Source: Chrysomallon squamiferum (Eukaryota > Mollusca > Gastropoda > Neomphalida > Peltospiridae). Taken from it: a stretch of DNA of 64,000 bases. The translations under genes were made by a program, and so were the position numbers. The stretch lies in contig CM022672.1 in assembly GCA_012295275.1 (NCBI GenBank), forward strand, positions 19,567,394-19,631,393, given 5' to 3'. Position 1 is the first letter of the stretch, and each line of letters starts with the position of its first letter. Below are positions 23,541 through 36,431 of the stretch, piece by piece. The notes below the pieces were generated by a model, which was not told where the DNA came from, ran no database searches, and saw nothing but the letters and a program-made list of their open reading frames with translations.

Positions 23541-23969
23541 TGACAGGAAATAAGCATGTAATTTTAACCTGCAGTAGATGTGACTAATTATATATTAAAT
23601 GAAAGAAAGGTTTGTGTGTGGACATACACGTTTACATGAACAGTGTTTTATCTGTAATGGTCATTTACATCATTATTATTACTAAAGGTAATTAGAGTAA
23701 AAAATAATAAAGGGTAGGATGATTGGCAGTATGCTTATACTCAACAGTGTGTATAAAAAATGTTTCAGGTGGTCAGGGATGATTGTTTGACTCAAATTTT
23801 GATCAAGATTTAATAAAGTCTGATCTTTAGCTGATATTTGCCAGTGTCTAGATGACTAACACATCTCATTTTCTTTCCAATTCTGTGAAAATTATTTCCA
23901 GAAAATCTTCCAAACAACTCCATCTTTGTTCTAAGTAAAGAATACATTGTCATTCCATACACTATACAT

Positions 23970-24767
23970 TTTAGAAGGAATAATGCAAATGCAGCAGCAG
24001 ATTTCATCAAAAGCACCTATTGTTATGGTCTAGTATCCAGTGCATTGAAAGCAGCTGTTGATGCTGACCCAGCCAGTACATTTAGGAAACTCAGATGGGC
24101 AATTCATTGTTAGTCTCCTGACTGTGAAATGGAAAGGATTCCCAATGTGTCAAAGATTGCAAAATAGGTTCCACATGACCTGTGAGCAGAAAATTTCAGA
24201 ACTGGAATACTTAGCATCACTGCTTTCCATTTGGCTTCAGGTGCCTTTTTTAGGTCAGAGTCATTACAAGAGATAAAAAGAGGACATTTTGCCACAATAT
24301 TACTTGGAGGCATTCTTCTGGGTGTATGGTGGATGTGCAAGGGTTATATTTTTGTTGAGGTGTTGCATGATAATCAAACAAACACTTCCAAAGTTTACTG
24401 CCAACAGTTAAGGCATTTAAAAGCAGTTTGGTCAAAAAACTTTCATCTTTAAAAAAGGGAGAGATTCCTTCACCATGATAATGCACAGCCCCATATTGCA
24501 GGAATGACCAAAGATCAGGAACAATTTAACTGGGAATTAATGCTTCTGTCACCATATTCCCTGGACCTAGCTCATTCCTGTTACCGTTGTGAAACATTCA
24601 CAACACCATCTGGATGTTGTTGAGTAACTTCAATAAAAGAGGATGATAATAAATTTGTCTCATATTTCAGATCAAAATGGAAATAATTTTATACAGCAGA
24701 CATTAAAAAGCTTGTTTGCAGACGTCATAAAGTTTTTGAAAATAACGGCGTCTGTATTGATGATTAG
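23970..24767 (+). pseudogene. Dead mariner transposase copy
   Basis: Conceptual translation across all three plus-strand frames recovers a mariner-type (Tc1/mariner superfamily) transposase in order. The pieces are ALKAAVDADP (24042 on), a GNVSKIAK.VPHDL.AENFRT stretch read with stop codons (about 24130-24220), VWWMCKGYIFVEVLHDNQT and VYCQQL (about 24320-24420), HHDNAQPHIA (second catalytic Asp, about 24472), YSLDLAHS and a C-terminal DIKKLV..VCIDD ending at TAG 24765-24767. It is non-functional. There are several in-frame stops and frameshifts, the region of the first catalytic Asp (the usual GDEKW motif) is missing, and the third catalytic Asp after YSLDLAHS is a Cys. The terminal inverted repeats were not found with confidence. 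It sits inside the large intron of gene 2 in the same orientation as the gene. Confidence 0.88.
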
Positions 24768-25715
24768 AGACATTTCTATTAATTACCATTTTATTTTAAC
24801 TGTCAGTGAAGAAACTGGACACAGTTTTCATTACCACCTGATTATATATGATACGTGTGTGTGGTGTGTTTAATAAGACTCCCTGCTTAGTATCTGCAGT
24901 ACATTTAATGACCACTGTAGTGGTCATGATTTTCACCTGCCACAGTATATTGAGTTGTAATAGAATATTTTGTGTATCAGTGATCTAATTTGATGCCTGG
25001 CTATTGTCTGCAAATATCATAGTTCAGATCTTAGCCATTAATATATATATATACTGGGTTAGAAACAAGTTTATAGCATTTTATAGTGAAATTAAAGAAA
25101 ATATTTAGAAATATGTACACACAAATTTATTCAACCACCTATGTGCCATTTTGTTCATCATTCAGAATATGTACATCTATTTCATATATTTCAATCATGT
25201 GTAAAACAAAATCACATCCTTAAATACCACTTACTGAAAAAATGCAGCAAATTTCAAATCTTTGTTCCTATCCTATATAAAATATATCCTTTTTTGGAAA
25301 TAAAAAAATGTAATGGGTTCATTTGATTTCAACAGAGGGTTATCTTTATATTATTTGTGTGGTTGTTAACCGTACTGTTGTAAATAAAAAAAATAAAAAA
25401 AATAAAAAAAAAAAAAAAAAAAAAAAAAATGCTTTTAATATTTCACGTTCACTTTTTCCTAGTAACACAATTTGTTAAAGAATGCGCCTTATAATTTATT
25501 CTGCCTTCAATCTTGATGCGAACATTCTGACAGAAAAGTGTGTTTTTCTTCCTGGTTTTTTAAGCGTAGGTAATTTTTAAACACCAGTGCTGGGTTACAT
25601 ACAAGATCAGAAAATGCTGGTTAGCAGAGCACTTGACAGAAGTGGTGCTGTGTGTTTGGTTATTAGTTTATGTATGGGACGCACAAACACCCACAAATTA
25701 TTAATAGTTTGGTTA
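24768..25715. other. Intronic AT-rich DNA
   Basis: Probably includes the decayed 3' end of the mariner copy. An A-rich run lies at 25386-25429. No gene seen. Confidence 0.45.
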
Positions 25716-25720
25716 CTATT

Positions 25721-25751
<31 letters not shown>

Positions 25752-25757
25752 TTTTTA

Positions 25758-25796
<39 letters not shown>

Positions 25797-25799
25797 TTT

Positions 25800-25868
<69 letters not shown>

Positions 25869-25900
25869 TTATACTTTTTTATTATTATTATTTATTATAT
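25716..25900. repeat. (ATT)n microsatellite, about 185 bp
   Basis: ATT/TTA repeats with single-base interruptions. It supports poly-Leu/Ile/Tyr false frames only. Confidence 0.95.
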
Positions 25901-26454
25901 ATATATTCCAAGGTTCTGGTTTTCTTCATTTTTTACAGGTTTTTTTTCAAAAACACTTATTATTTTTTTATCATATTCATGATATTGTTTACTTTGTTGT
26001 AAATCTCAGGTTACGACCTTTACTTTTCATTTTTTCCCCATCTTTCACTCAAATTCTTTATCTCTTACTCTTGTTCCTTTACCTTTCGTTAATGTTTATG
26101 AGTTCTTTTCTGTCTTTCCATTATTCATTATTTTTTCCACACTTCACTGCAAATTTTGCTGTCAAATTTTTTCTTTTGCAGATTTATTTCTCTTTTGTTT
26201 TTGTTTTTTTTCATTTTCTCACTGACTCTTTTTGTCTGTCTCTCTTTACTTTTCTTTTTCCCTCCCTTCTCTTCTTTTTCTTTCTCTCTTTCTTGCATGG
26301 ACACACTTGTACATTAGATGCTCATAATTTACTCACATACATACAGACATGCACCCATGTACCAAGTACTAAGATGCTGAAAGCATTCCTCAAGTAATCA
26401 CATGGACCTGAAATACACTTAGAAAACTATACTAATATATCATCTCCAGATTTA

Positions 26455-26900
26455 AACATTCATGCATCTATCCAATATGAAACACTTCATTGAACCTACA
26501 AAACAATATGAAAGATTTTTGCACCTACAAAACAGTATGAAACATTTTAGCACCTACTAACCAAAATGAAAAAAATCTTTAACCTGTATGAAACATTTTT
26601 TCACCTGTTAACCAATATGAAACATTTTATTGCACCTACTGACCAGTTTGAAACATGTTTGCACCTGTTAACCAATATGAAACATTTTTTTCACATGTCA
26701 ACCTGAATGAAACATGTTTTCCACAATTAACCAATACGAAACATTTTTTTTTTTTTTACCTGTTAACAAATATGAAACATTTTTGCACTTACTAACCAAT
26801 ATGAAACATTTTTGCACTTACTAACCAATATGAAACATTTTTGCACTTACTAACCAATATGAATCATTTTTGCACCTATTGATTGATTTTAAACATTTCC
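26455..26900. repeat. Degenerate 29-bp minisatellite (different from 10250 array)
   Basis: About 14 copies of AACCAATATGAAACATTTTT plus GCACTTACT. Three neighbouring copies near 26790-26860 are almost identical, showing recent local amplification. The unit has no resemblance to the other 29-bp array. Confidence 0.88.
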
Positions 26901-27147
26901 GCCTATTACACTGGACACATCGTAACTTCGGTTTCACATAATAATGGAGGTGAAATCATTAAGCCATTAAAAGATCAAGTGCTGTTTATCTGCGGGATTT
27001 TACACTCTCTTATCTGACCACAAATCTGGTGAAAATGAATCTCTGTTGTCATGCCGATTACAAGAATGCGGTCAAAATACAATTAGTTTTCTAAATACAA
27101 CTCGCTCACAGTGGACTCTTGAATTGTTCACTTGAAAGAGTTTTCAA

Positions 27148-27150
<3 letters not shown>

Positions 27151-27182
<32 letters not shown>
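27151..27182. repeat. Poly(T) tract
   Basis: A 32-bp T-run. An AAT repeat followed by an A-run lies at about 27400-27434. Confidence 0.9.
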
Positions 27183-27183
<1 letters not shown>

Positions 27184-27395
27184 TTCACTCCTTCTCTTTT
27201 CTGTCACAAAAGCACTTGAATGTGACAATAATGGTATTTTATCAGTTCTTTTGAGATACTGCTGAGGCAGGAAACTTGTGCGCCATTTGTACAAATTGTT
27301 TATAATGGGTGTTGTGTGGATGAAATAATAAGCAAGAATGAAAGTCGGTGTCCTCCACCCACCTGTTTGGAATGTTACTGAATGGAAAAGTTCTG

Positions 27396-27428
<33 letters not shown>

Positions 27429-27769
27429 AAAAAACACCCATAAAAAATGATATGAAATATCTATTTAATTGTTGAAAGTAATAGAAAAAAAAAAAAGGTT
27501 ATAAAAAAATTGAGAAAGTATATTTTATTTCTTCCTTCTGAGGTCTCTTTCTTTGAATTTTTTTTTTTTTTTTTCATTTTCTAAGCATTGATAGGAAAGA
27601 AATTATATATCATGTAAAAAGATACAATTTTGACACCACTAAATATCTTAATCTTGTCCTATTAATAGACAAACTATCTTGAAATTATAGACATATTACT
27701 GCATATAGGATTCTTATTGATAGCCATTTTTCTTTCATCTATACTAGAAAAGCCAGGGCATGTGTTACC

Positions 27770-28100
27770 TTGCTATTTGGAAAATAAGAAATGCCAGTAT
27801 CAGATAAATAATCACTGAAAAGATAGTATTTCAGAAAACCAAATACTGTCCTGATTATTAAAAAGTATTCAGTATTAAAATACAAGGTAAATACTGACTT
27901 TTGGTTTTTCAAAAGGGATTTACACAAGTATCAAAATCTTTGATAACAGAATATAAAGTAAACTGTGCTCATGCTTTTTTAAAAAAGAACTGACCCCAGT
28001 ATCGCAGTCTCTAATATGAAAATACAAGATACACATTGCTGTTTTCTGGATGAGTAATTCCGATACCAAAATTTGTAATATGAAATACAAAGCATAGGCT
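27770..28100. repeat. Four diverged tandem copies, about 75 bp
   Basis: Units share CCAGTATC..A, AATATGAAAATACAAG.TA and TTTTCTGGATGAG-like words, near 27793, 27864, 27925 and 27996. Strongly diverged. Confidence 0.5.
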
Positions 28101-28589
28101 TCTTTGATTGTTAGAATAGCTCATTGTTAAAATAAATGATGCCAGAATATCAAAATACTGCTAAATGGTGTCTTGACACATTGGAAAGGGAGTAAGCAAA
28201 AATGGTATCTTGCAGTTTTTTTTTTCTTTCTCAGTACCATTTAGGTTATCACCAATTTTTAAAAAAAAATCAAGTTTTTTTTATGTGCATATGTCGGATG
28301 CCAAGTGCCTTTAATAAACCAGAATGTGTACATATCAGTAAACATCAATAAGCATTTCAACAAATATAAACTGATTTACGTGGCTGTGTCACTCACCTTC
28401 AACAAACCAACAGCTAATATCACTGTTTTCTGGCACCCCACCAACAGATACGTGTGATATATGCTGCAGGTAAGTGTGGCAAAATTACACATATGAATTT
28501 GTTTATGATCACACAGTGGCTCATGTGAAATATCACAAGATTACTTATCGTTTTTGAAAGATTTTCAATAATGCGGTGTTTCAGTACAG

Positions 28590-29300
28590 CAGAGTTTTCG
28601 TTTGTATATATATGTGTGTGTGTGTGTAAGTGTGTCTGTGTTGAATGTTTAATTCTTTAGTGAATGTTTTGTCACACAGATGAAGAATAAATATAGTTTT
28701 ATTTATAGAATTTAAAATGGCACTCACACACATATATACAAATATTCTCTCATACATAAGCACACACAGACTTAAAAACCTATGTATGTATATGTATGTA
28801 AATAGCTGTGTGTGTGTGTGTGTGTGTATATATCTATATATCTGTTTATATCTATATCTATATCTATATATTTGAATATTTTATTTAACAATGCATTCAG
28901 CACATTTTATACACAGTTTTATATACAAGTTATCTGTTCATTACAGTGGATGTGTGGAGAAATGTGTGTGAGTTGACAGGCACTTCACAGAGAGACTGTT
29001 GTTTTTTCAGTGTGGGTGTATCAGTGCAGTGAGATAAAGTGTCAGCTCGGAGTTGTCCTGCTGAGATTAACTACCAGCAATTCAACAGCCGTTTAATCTG
29101 TCAGTCACAGAGTCACTCTGTGTCTCCTCATGAACACTCTGTCTTCACACGATAATCCGTCCATCCTTTTGTGTTTTTCTTTTCTTTCAGCCTTTCTGTA
29201 TGACCATCCCTGTTTTCTTTCCATTATTTTGGAAGAAGAACTGAAATGTATTATTGAGTGTGTGTGTGAATGTGAATGAATGGCTCTCTCTGTATCTCAT

Positions 29301-29350
<50 letters not shown>

Positions 29351-30060
29351 GTCTGTCTGTCTGTCTATCTAACTCTCTATCTAAATATATCTATATATCT
29401 AGCTAAATATATCTATATATGATGGTATGTAGGCATGTATGTAGGTAGATATATAGGTGTGTATATAGATAAGTAGGTAGGTACATACCATCATACCAAC
29501 AATTACACGTATACATACTAACATACCTGTTTACTTTGGTACATACATACTCATACATACATATATCAACCTACATATGAAATATTTCTTTATTAATATT
29601 CAAACCATGGAATTCCGCAGCTATATATATATATATATAAAAAAAAAAAAAAAGTATCTCTGTACTTGAGTGACCCAGTATTCTTGAAATGATCAAAAGT
29701 GAGTGTTGATGGAACAACCCTGAAAATATCTCGGCAGAGCGATGACCTACAAGTACACAGTTAAAATCTGTATAGGTTTACACAAACATTCCACTTTAAT
29801 CTGTGTGTGTTCTTTCATATATACACATATCTCTTCAAATCAAACAAATCCAAGTCTGTATTATTAATATACACTCTGCAGGTAAGCAGTTCATTGCCTG
29901 TATTAATAAAGAATATGTAAAAATGTGCTGTCTCATAACATTTTTGGTAATTCAAATACACACACACACAGATTATTATTATTTATTTATTAATGGACTG
30001 CCCATGTGTACATATGTATGTGTGTGTTTACGTGTTTATGTAGATAGATAGATCTATAGA
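28590..30060. repeat. Microsatellite-rich intron segment
   Basis: Contains (GT)n at about 28611-28629 and 28808-28828, (ATCT)n at 29300-29370 with GTCT variants, TATATC words to 29430 and a palindromic ACATACCATCATACC segment near 29483. At 29840-29935 it holds one detached copy of the unit amplified at 31470-32710, including CTCTGCAGGTAAGCAG. Confidence 0.65.
28872..28925 (-). mobile_element. SINE 3'-tail fragment, antisense
   Basis: The plus strand reads TATTTTATTTAACAATGCATTC then AGCACATTTTATACACAG. This is close to the complement of the tail shared by the SINE copy at 3985 (AACGACGCACTCAACACATTTTA-type in my memory of the consensus). Only the tail remains. Confidence 0.5.
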
Positions 30061-30525
30061 TATATAGATAAATAATACTGATAATTATAATAATTTCTCT
30101 CTGTGTGTGTGTTTGTGTGTGAGCAGAAACAGATTAGGGTTAAAAGAGTTAAATAAATCTTTCAAAGCAGATGTCCTTGTTGTATATACACTGGTAATTA
30201 AACTTTCCTTTCATGTTGCTTTGATTTATAACAGAAAGAGAAAAATAATTTCCACCTGGACATTTGTCACTGTCTTCGTTTTGTCATCTCAAAAATTAAC
30301 CAGAGAAAAATAACATACATTACCTTTTCAACCCTATTTTTCTTGTAACATTTCATGCTCTTTTTTTTTTTTTTTTTTCTTTTTGTTTTTTAAATTTAAC
30401 TTTCTTTTTCTTTTTCTTTTTGTTTAAATAATGTATGGCTCATCTATGCCTTTTGTCTTGCAGCATTTCAAGTTTTTGTGTTGTTGTTTTTTTAAATCAT
30501 GCTTATTGGTGTTTGGATGTTACCA

Positions 30526-30571
<46 letters not shown>

Positions 30572-31469
30572 TAGAAAAATAGAAAGATGGGTTATGTGTG
30601 AGAAAGTGAGTACAAGAGAGAGAATCGTGGCAATAACACATAAGAAAAACAAAACAACACATAAACATACACACAAGAAGGATATAAAATTTAAAAAAAA
30701 CAAGTAAAAAAAAAAAAGTTGAGTAACATGTTTCAGAGAACCACTGAAAGCGCTCACAGAGGTAACAGTTACCAAGTGTAAAACAGAGGTGGGTTCAGAT
30801 TTTAACATCAGCTGAGCTTGGAAGGAAACATCTCAAACTTGACTGCAATGCGTTATTTTCTTATTCTTCTTCTTTTTCTTTCTTTTTCTTTTTCTTTTCT
30901 TTTTTTTTTTTTTTTTTTTTTTTTGTTCACCACTGAGGAATTTGGTGTCTATGAAAACAAGCAGCGTTTTGTGTGTGCAATCAGCAACTCGATCTGACAT
31001 TATTTTCTGTTTTATAACTGTTTTTAAGGCGTGACGGGTTAGTTTTGCCACTGAGGAGTAGAGCACTACCTGGCCTGTTACCTAATCTTGGCTGACCCTA
31101 ACACATGTAGTAGAACATACTTGTTACATACATGTATGCTTGGAATGCGTTAGTGTCAGGAAATATATACTCTTCTATTTGCAGCTATTTTCAAACACAC
31201 AGGCTGGTGGAGGTTTTTAGTTGGGGTGGGTTTTTTTTTTTTTTTTTTTTTTTTTTTTGCCACTGTTATGTAATTATGTGTTAATACAGTTTAGCTTATA
31301 GAGTCAAGTATAGATGTTTTTTTTTTTTTTTTTTTTTTTTTTGTTTTTGTGTTTGCGTGTTCTTGTTTTACAGGTGTGTTTTTTGTGTGTGTAGGTGTGC
31401 TTGTGTTGTTATGTAGGTGTGTATGTGTGTGTGTGTTTGTGTGTTTCTGTGTGTTATTTGCATTAAACA
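30061..31469. repeat. Intronic DNA with (GT)n and poly(T) tracts
   Basis: (GT)n lies at about 30529-30558 followed by GA repeats. T-rich runs lie at 30361-30380, 30880-30924, 31231-31258 and 31316-31342. No exon seen. Confidence 0.6.
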
Positions 31470-32710
31470 TGAAAAAATCAAGCAAATCCAAATCTGTGTT
31501 ATTAATACAAATAAAAAGTTGAATTAGCAGTACATTACCTGTATTAATAAAGTATATTTTAAAATATAATGTGTGTAATTACCTTTTAGAAATGTCAAAA
31601 ATTCAGTTTATTCTTTTATTTAAAAAAAAAAAAAAAAAATTTTGAAAAGGAATAAAAATATATAAAAATAAAATGATAAAAAAGAACCTATGTCATCATC
31701 TGCAGTATTTCATGGAACAGACAGCAACAGTTTATTATATTTTTTCTATTTGAATCTTTTTTTTTTTCTATATGCAACCAAAACGTTCATTATCTGAAAT
31801 ATTAACACATAAATAACAGGTGAGCAATACATCATTTGTATCACGAAGATACTTTATTATCTGTATTGAAAAAAGCAAACACACTCAAACACAAAACTAC
31901 CAATAAATACCTCCCTTCCCTCAACCCCCCCCCAAAATCTGTTCAGTACCTAAGTTACTGAAAGATTGAAACTTAGATAATTGATTTGTTATCTGTATTT
32001 AAAACATTTAAATGTCATTTATTCATTTCATTAACGCACAAGAAAGGATCAATTGATTACCAGTATTAAATTTTACAACAGTCAAGTGAAGCATTACATG
32101 TAGTATTAACCCTCTGAAAAAGATACAGTTGTTCATTGTCAGAGTTATTAAACATGCAAAAGGTAAGCAATTCATTACCTGTATAATAATAATAAAAAAG
32201 AAGAAAAAAAGAAAAAAAAAAAAAAAAAAAATTAATTACATGTAGTATTAACCATTTGCAAAAAAAAAATAAAAAAATTTAAAATAACAACTGTTCATTA
32301 TTTGAATTATTAAACACACAGGAGGTAAGCAATTCATTATCTGTATAAAAGTATGAATCGTTACATTTAATAACCATCAGAAAAAAATAAAAATTTTTTA
32401 GCTGTTCATTAACTGAATTATTATACATCCAACAGGTAAGCAATTCATTACCTGTATAAAAGTATGAATCATTACATTTATTAACCGTCAGAAAAAAAAA
32501 AAAAAAAAAAAAAATAAAAAATGAAAAATCATCTGTTCATTATCTGAATTATTATGCATCCAACAGGTAAGCAATTCATTACCTGTATAAAAACATGAAC
32601 CATTACATGTACATGTATTAACCCTCTGGTAAAAAAAAAATAAAACACACAGAAAAACAAACTTGTTCATTATCTGAATTATTAAACATGCAGTAGGTAA
32701 GGTGTGCATA
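31470..32710. repeat. Tandem array, about 110-160 bp unit with splice-donor-like core
   Basis: Each unit runs TGTTCATTATCTGAATTATTA, then ACATGCAACAGGTAAGCAATTC, then ATTACCTGTATAAAAGTATG, then a TTAACC..CAGAAAAA tail with an expanded A-run. The GTAAG core is at 32163, 32325, 32436, 32567 and 32697 (spacings 162, 111, 131, 130). Older copies lie near 31500 and 31790. Length differences come mostly from the A-runs. Confidence 0.82.
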
Positions 32711-33209
32711 AAAATGTGATGTGTACAAAACTCAGGTAATTCACTGGCTTGTATTTAGAACACAGAAAAAAAATATGACTGCAGGTGAACTGGATTAAAA
32801 CCAGAATTGCATTTCATTATTTGGATGAAAAGTACCGTATAATCAGCTAGAGAACTAAAACTCCCAAGATTAAAGAAAAAGAAAATAAAACACCTTTTCA
32901 AAGTGTTATTTGATAATATTTACATCCTGAGAAAACATTTCCGTGAACATTTTCAAACGGTGAAAGCAAGTACTAAAGAGTGTGTGTGTATGTGGATCAG
33001 TTTGAGTTCTACCTGTCTGAAAATAGCTTTTCTGTTCCCTTTTCTTCTTATATTCCTGTCTTTTGTGTGAGCTTACCTGAAATACAATTACATGTATTAC
33101 ATTTTGTTCATTGTTACACTATGAATCACAGTCTAGGTTGCACAAGGGACCCACATTCTTCCAAAATCGCTTGGTGAAAACTTAATATTTCTGTTAGTAT
33201 TTTACGTCA

Positions 33210-33665
33210 TAATTAGCTTAAGTTATGAAATTAATATGCTTGTTTGTTCTTTCTTAAAATTTGTTTTATGTTTTGAAACTATGTTTTGGTTCATAAGCTC
33301 AGTCTTTATTATTGGAATTTTGATTCAATTTATAAGTGCTAATGAATTTTTTAAATATTTCATTTAAATTATGGACTAAATTTTTATTTCTTTTCATTTT
33401 ATTATTATTATTATTATTATGTTTTTTTTTGTTTTTTTTTAAAGCACTGGTTTAATTTCTGACCATATTTTTGTAATTCTTTTTTTTTGTTGGAATGTTT
33501 TGGTTTAAGTTACAAACATGTGATTTTATTGAATTCTGGTTTATTAAACTATGAATATAATGTTGTTCGGGAGGTTTTGGTTTAAGCTATGAAAATAATT
33601 GATAATTCTTGGAAACAATAGCTTAAATTATGAACATAAATATTTTTATGGAGCATTATCATGAT
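33210..33665. repeat. Degenerate tandem of TTTGGTTTAAGTTATGAA units
   Basis: Variants of GTTTTGGTTTAAGCTATGAA recur near 33283, 33500, 33570 and 33612, with ATT repeats at 33402-33420 in between. Low conservation. Confidence 0.45.
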
Positions 33666-34309
33666 TATGTTAAAACACTAGCATATGAACATGATATGAT
33701 CTTTGGGAGTGTTGGTTAATAACAATGTCATGTAAAGCAACCGGTCTAAGTTCTGAACACAAAATAACTTTCAGTGTGTTTTCAGGCTCTGAGGAAGGGA
33801 ATAACTTACACACAAGTAGATATGATACAACTTGTTGTTGCCTCAAACACACATAACGAGGATATTTCTGTAAGCAGATTTCTGTGTTAAAATGCCAAAC
33901 ATTCAGGAGGACTGCCACTCATAAGAGTGCATATTGCTATAAACATAATTCTCTTTTCTTTCTGCCACTGCTTTCGTGGAAACACACATAGAGTATAAAT
34001 CAAGGAAATACATGCTTAACCCCAAAAACTGTATTTATATTGTATATAAAATGAGCTTTTTTTTTTTGGAATCAAGCATATATTTCTTGATTTTTATGTG
34101 TTTTCTGTTTTGTGTGGAAGTTACTTGTAAACTTCAGTGACATAAATGTCATAACTTGTAGCTAAAAGCAAACTGAAGTATTTGCAGAATATTTTTTTTT
34201 TTTTTTTTTTTACAAGATAATGTTAATTTTGACTTCTCTGGTGTAACAAATTTATTTACTGGTGAAAAAAGAAAAATTTTGAAGGAGATTATTTTGAATG
34301 TGATATTTA

Positions 34310-34690
34310 ATTCAGTCATCATCAGCATTGTCATCATTATTACTTTTATTATTATAATTAATATTATTATTTTATTTTCATTATTATTAGGATATTTACC
34401 ATTATTACTATTATTATTATTATTATTGTTATCATATATCTTATGCATTTTTCTAATTTTTTAATTTTTTTTTTTAATTAAAAACAAAACAATTTTGGAA
34501 GCATTTTGTTAAAATAAAAATCAACAATATCATCATTATTACTTTCATAATTATAATTTTAATTATTATTATCATCATCATTATTATTAGGATAATTACC
34601 AAAATTACTATTATCATAAATTTTATGCTTTTTAAATTTTTTCTTATAAATGTGGTGGAAGCATTCTGCCAAAATTAGAATCAACACTGA
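34310..34690. repeat. Two-copy duplication, about 190-200 bp
   Basis: ATCATCATTATTACTTT...TTATTAGGATATTTACCATTATTAC...CTTATGC (about 34318-34450) is repeated as ATCATCATTATTACTTTC...TTATTAGGATAATTACC...TTTTATGC (about 34530-34630). Both are followed by a GGAAGCATT.TG.(C/T)AAAAT motif. Confidence 0.65.
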
Positions 34691-35139
34691 TATTTTAGCA
34701 TTTCAGTTTTAATTCTGCATCAATTTTGTTTTGCCCTGAAGTAAATAGATTCCTTATTTTGCACATTGTTTTTGACAATTTGTAATTGAAGAGATGTTAA
34801 TTTGTAACATTGCTATTGGTAAAAATATTTTTTTGTAAAAATGTTTTGTTTTGCTGCTGTCGCCATTATTTTCAAGGAAGCTTCTTCAGATTACCTCAAC
34901 TTTTGTTTTTGTTTTATTGTTTTGCATTTCAGATTTAGACACACACACACACACACACACAGAGACACACATGCAGACACATACAAAACTTAATAAGGAA
35001 GGAAAATCTGTATAGGTGATAAATATTCTGCTAGAATTTGTAATTATTAATAAATAATCTGACAAGTTCAATTTGAGCTGAATACAGAATATCTATGTAT
35101 GTAATCAGCTGCATTTAGAAACTATATTAATTAACACTA

Positions 35140-35480
35140 TGTGAATAGATACAAATAACCCTTTATATTTAGAATGAAATTAAAATTAAAATAAATACAT
35201 ACATATATACAAATAAGCCTTTATATTTATGAATAAAATATACAAATTAAAATAAATGTATGAATATATACAAATAACCCTTTACATTTAGAAAAAAATA
35301 CAAATTAAAATAAATATGTGAATATATACAAATAATACTTTACATTTAGAATAAAATTAAAATTAAAACAAACAATATGAAAATATACAAATAAACTTTG
35401 ACATTTAAAAAAATACACAAATTAAGATAATACAAATTCAACTGAATTGAACACATACAAATAACCATTTACATTTAGAA
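35140..35480. repeat. Degenerate 57-bp tandem array
   Basis: Six copies of ACAAATAACCCTTTACATTT followed by AGAATAAAATTAAAATTAAAATAAATA-like sequence. Confidence 0.75.
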
Positions 35481-35886
35481 ATATACAAACAAGCTAAATA
35501 CTCAACTAATGCTATAACAGGCTTAAAAAAAAAAATTAAAAAAATAAAATTAAAAAATTAAAAAATGTTATATTAAAAAGTTAAAATGTTTTAGGATATA
35601 TAACTTAACTTTTTAGATTTTGGTTAATGGAACATCGACCCAAACATAAAGTTTTTTTTTTTTTTTTTTTTTTTATTACTTCCCACTCATCAGCATGAAG
35701 CTGCTGTTTTCATTCATTTTGTTTACTTTTATGACCACAGCAGAGTGCAAAACAAATTTCACAAAATAACTTCTGTTCTAATCAACACAGCAGTGTGCAA
35801 GGTCAAAATTCTAAAGAACAAAAAAAAAAAAAAAAAAAAAAACACCAGAAAAACAAACATGAAGAACCATTGGCCTCATTATTAAC

Positions 35887-36165
35887 ATGTTCCGAACAGC
35901 ACCTTCACATCAGATTAGTTCTTCTACCTGGTACAGATACCTGTGGATACATCTCAGTAATTATATTCATTTCAGTCATGATAGAAAAATACCAGGTAGC
36001 TCACATCAGATTGAAGCTGCTGGCACAAGAATGTATAGCGTACATAGGGGAGCACGTGAACTTGGAGAAGCCAAATCTATCATAAAGTCTATCATAGCAG
36101 TGAATGATAGGATGAACTCATTTGAGAAAGCTCATCATCTACTCACTACACTGGATGAGTCTTGA
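35887..36165 (+). CDS. Unrecognised 92-codon open frame (possible gene fragment)
   Basis: The frame runs ATG to TGA and is free of simple repeats, with ordinary amino-acid composition. The C-terminal half looks like a soluble helical protein (QIEAAGTRMYSVHRG, then ARELGEAKSIIKSIIAVNDR and SFEKAHHLL). It lies between an A-run (35820-35842) and a T-run (36177-36204). Several CAG acceptors precede it, so it could be an exon, but no donor is needed because it reaches a stop. I do not recognise the family. Alternatives are a fragment of a mobile element or chance: at this length, chance is quite possible in 64 kb, though most chance frames here are low-complexity and this one is not. Confidence 0.25.
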   Translation: MFRTAPSHQISSSTWYRYLWIHLSNYIHFSHDRKIPGSSHQIEAAGTRMYSVHRGARELGEAKSIIKSIIAVNDRMNSFEKAHHLLTTLDES

Positions 36166-36172
36166 CATAGAT

Positions 36173-36204
<32 letters not shown>

Positions 36205-36206
<2 letters not shown>

Positions 36207-36398
36207 TATCATGATTATGGATACATTTATATGATGAAAGAAATGTTATCTATGAAATGTGAAGCGTTATTTTTTGGGGGGGGGGTTTTTTTTTTTTTTT
36301 TATGTACGTAAAGCTTTTTGAGAATTAGTAATAACCGAAATAGTTGTAAATATTTACAGTATATTCTAGTTCATTCAGTAGCAAATATTATTGACGTG

Positions 36399-36431
<33 letters not shown>

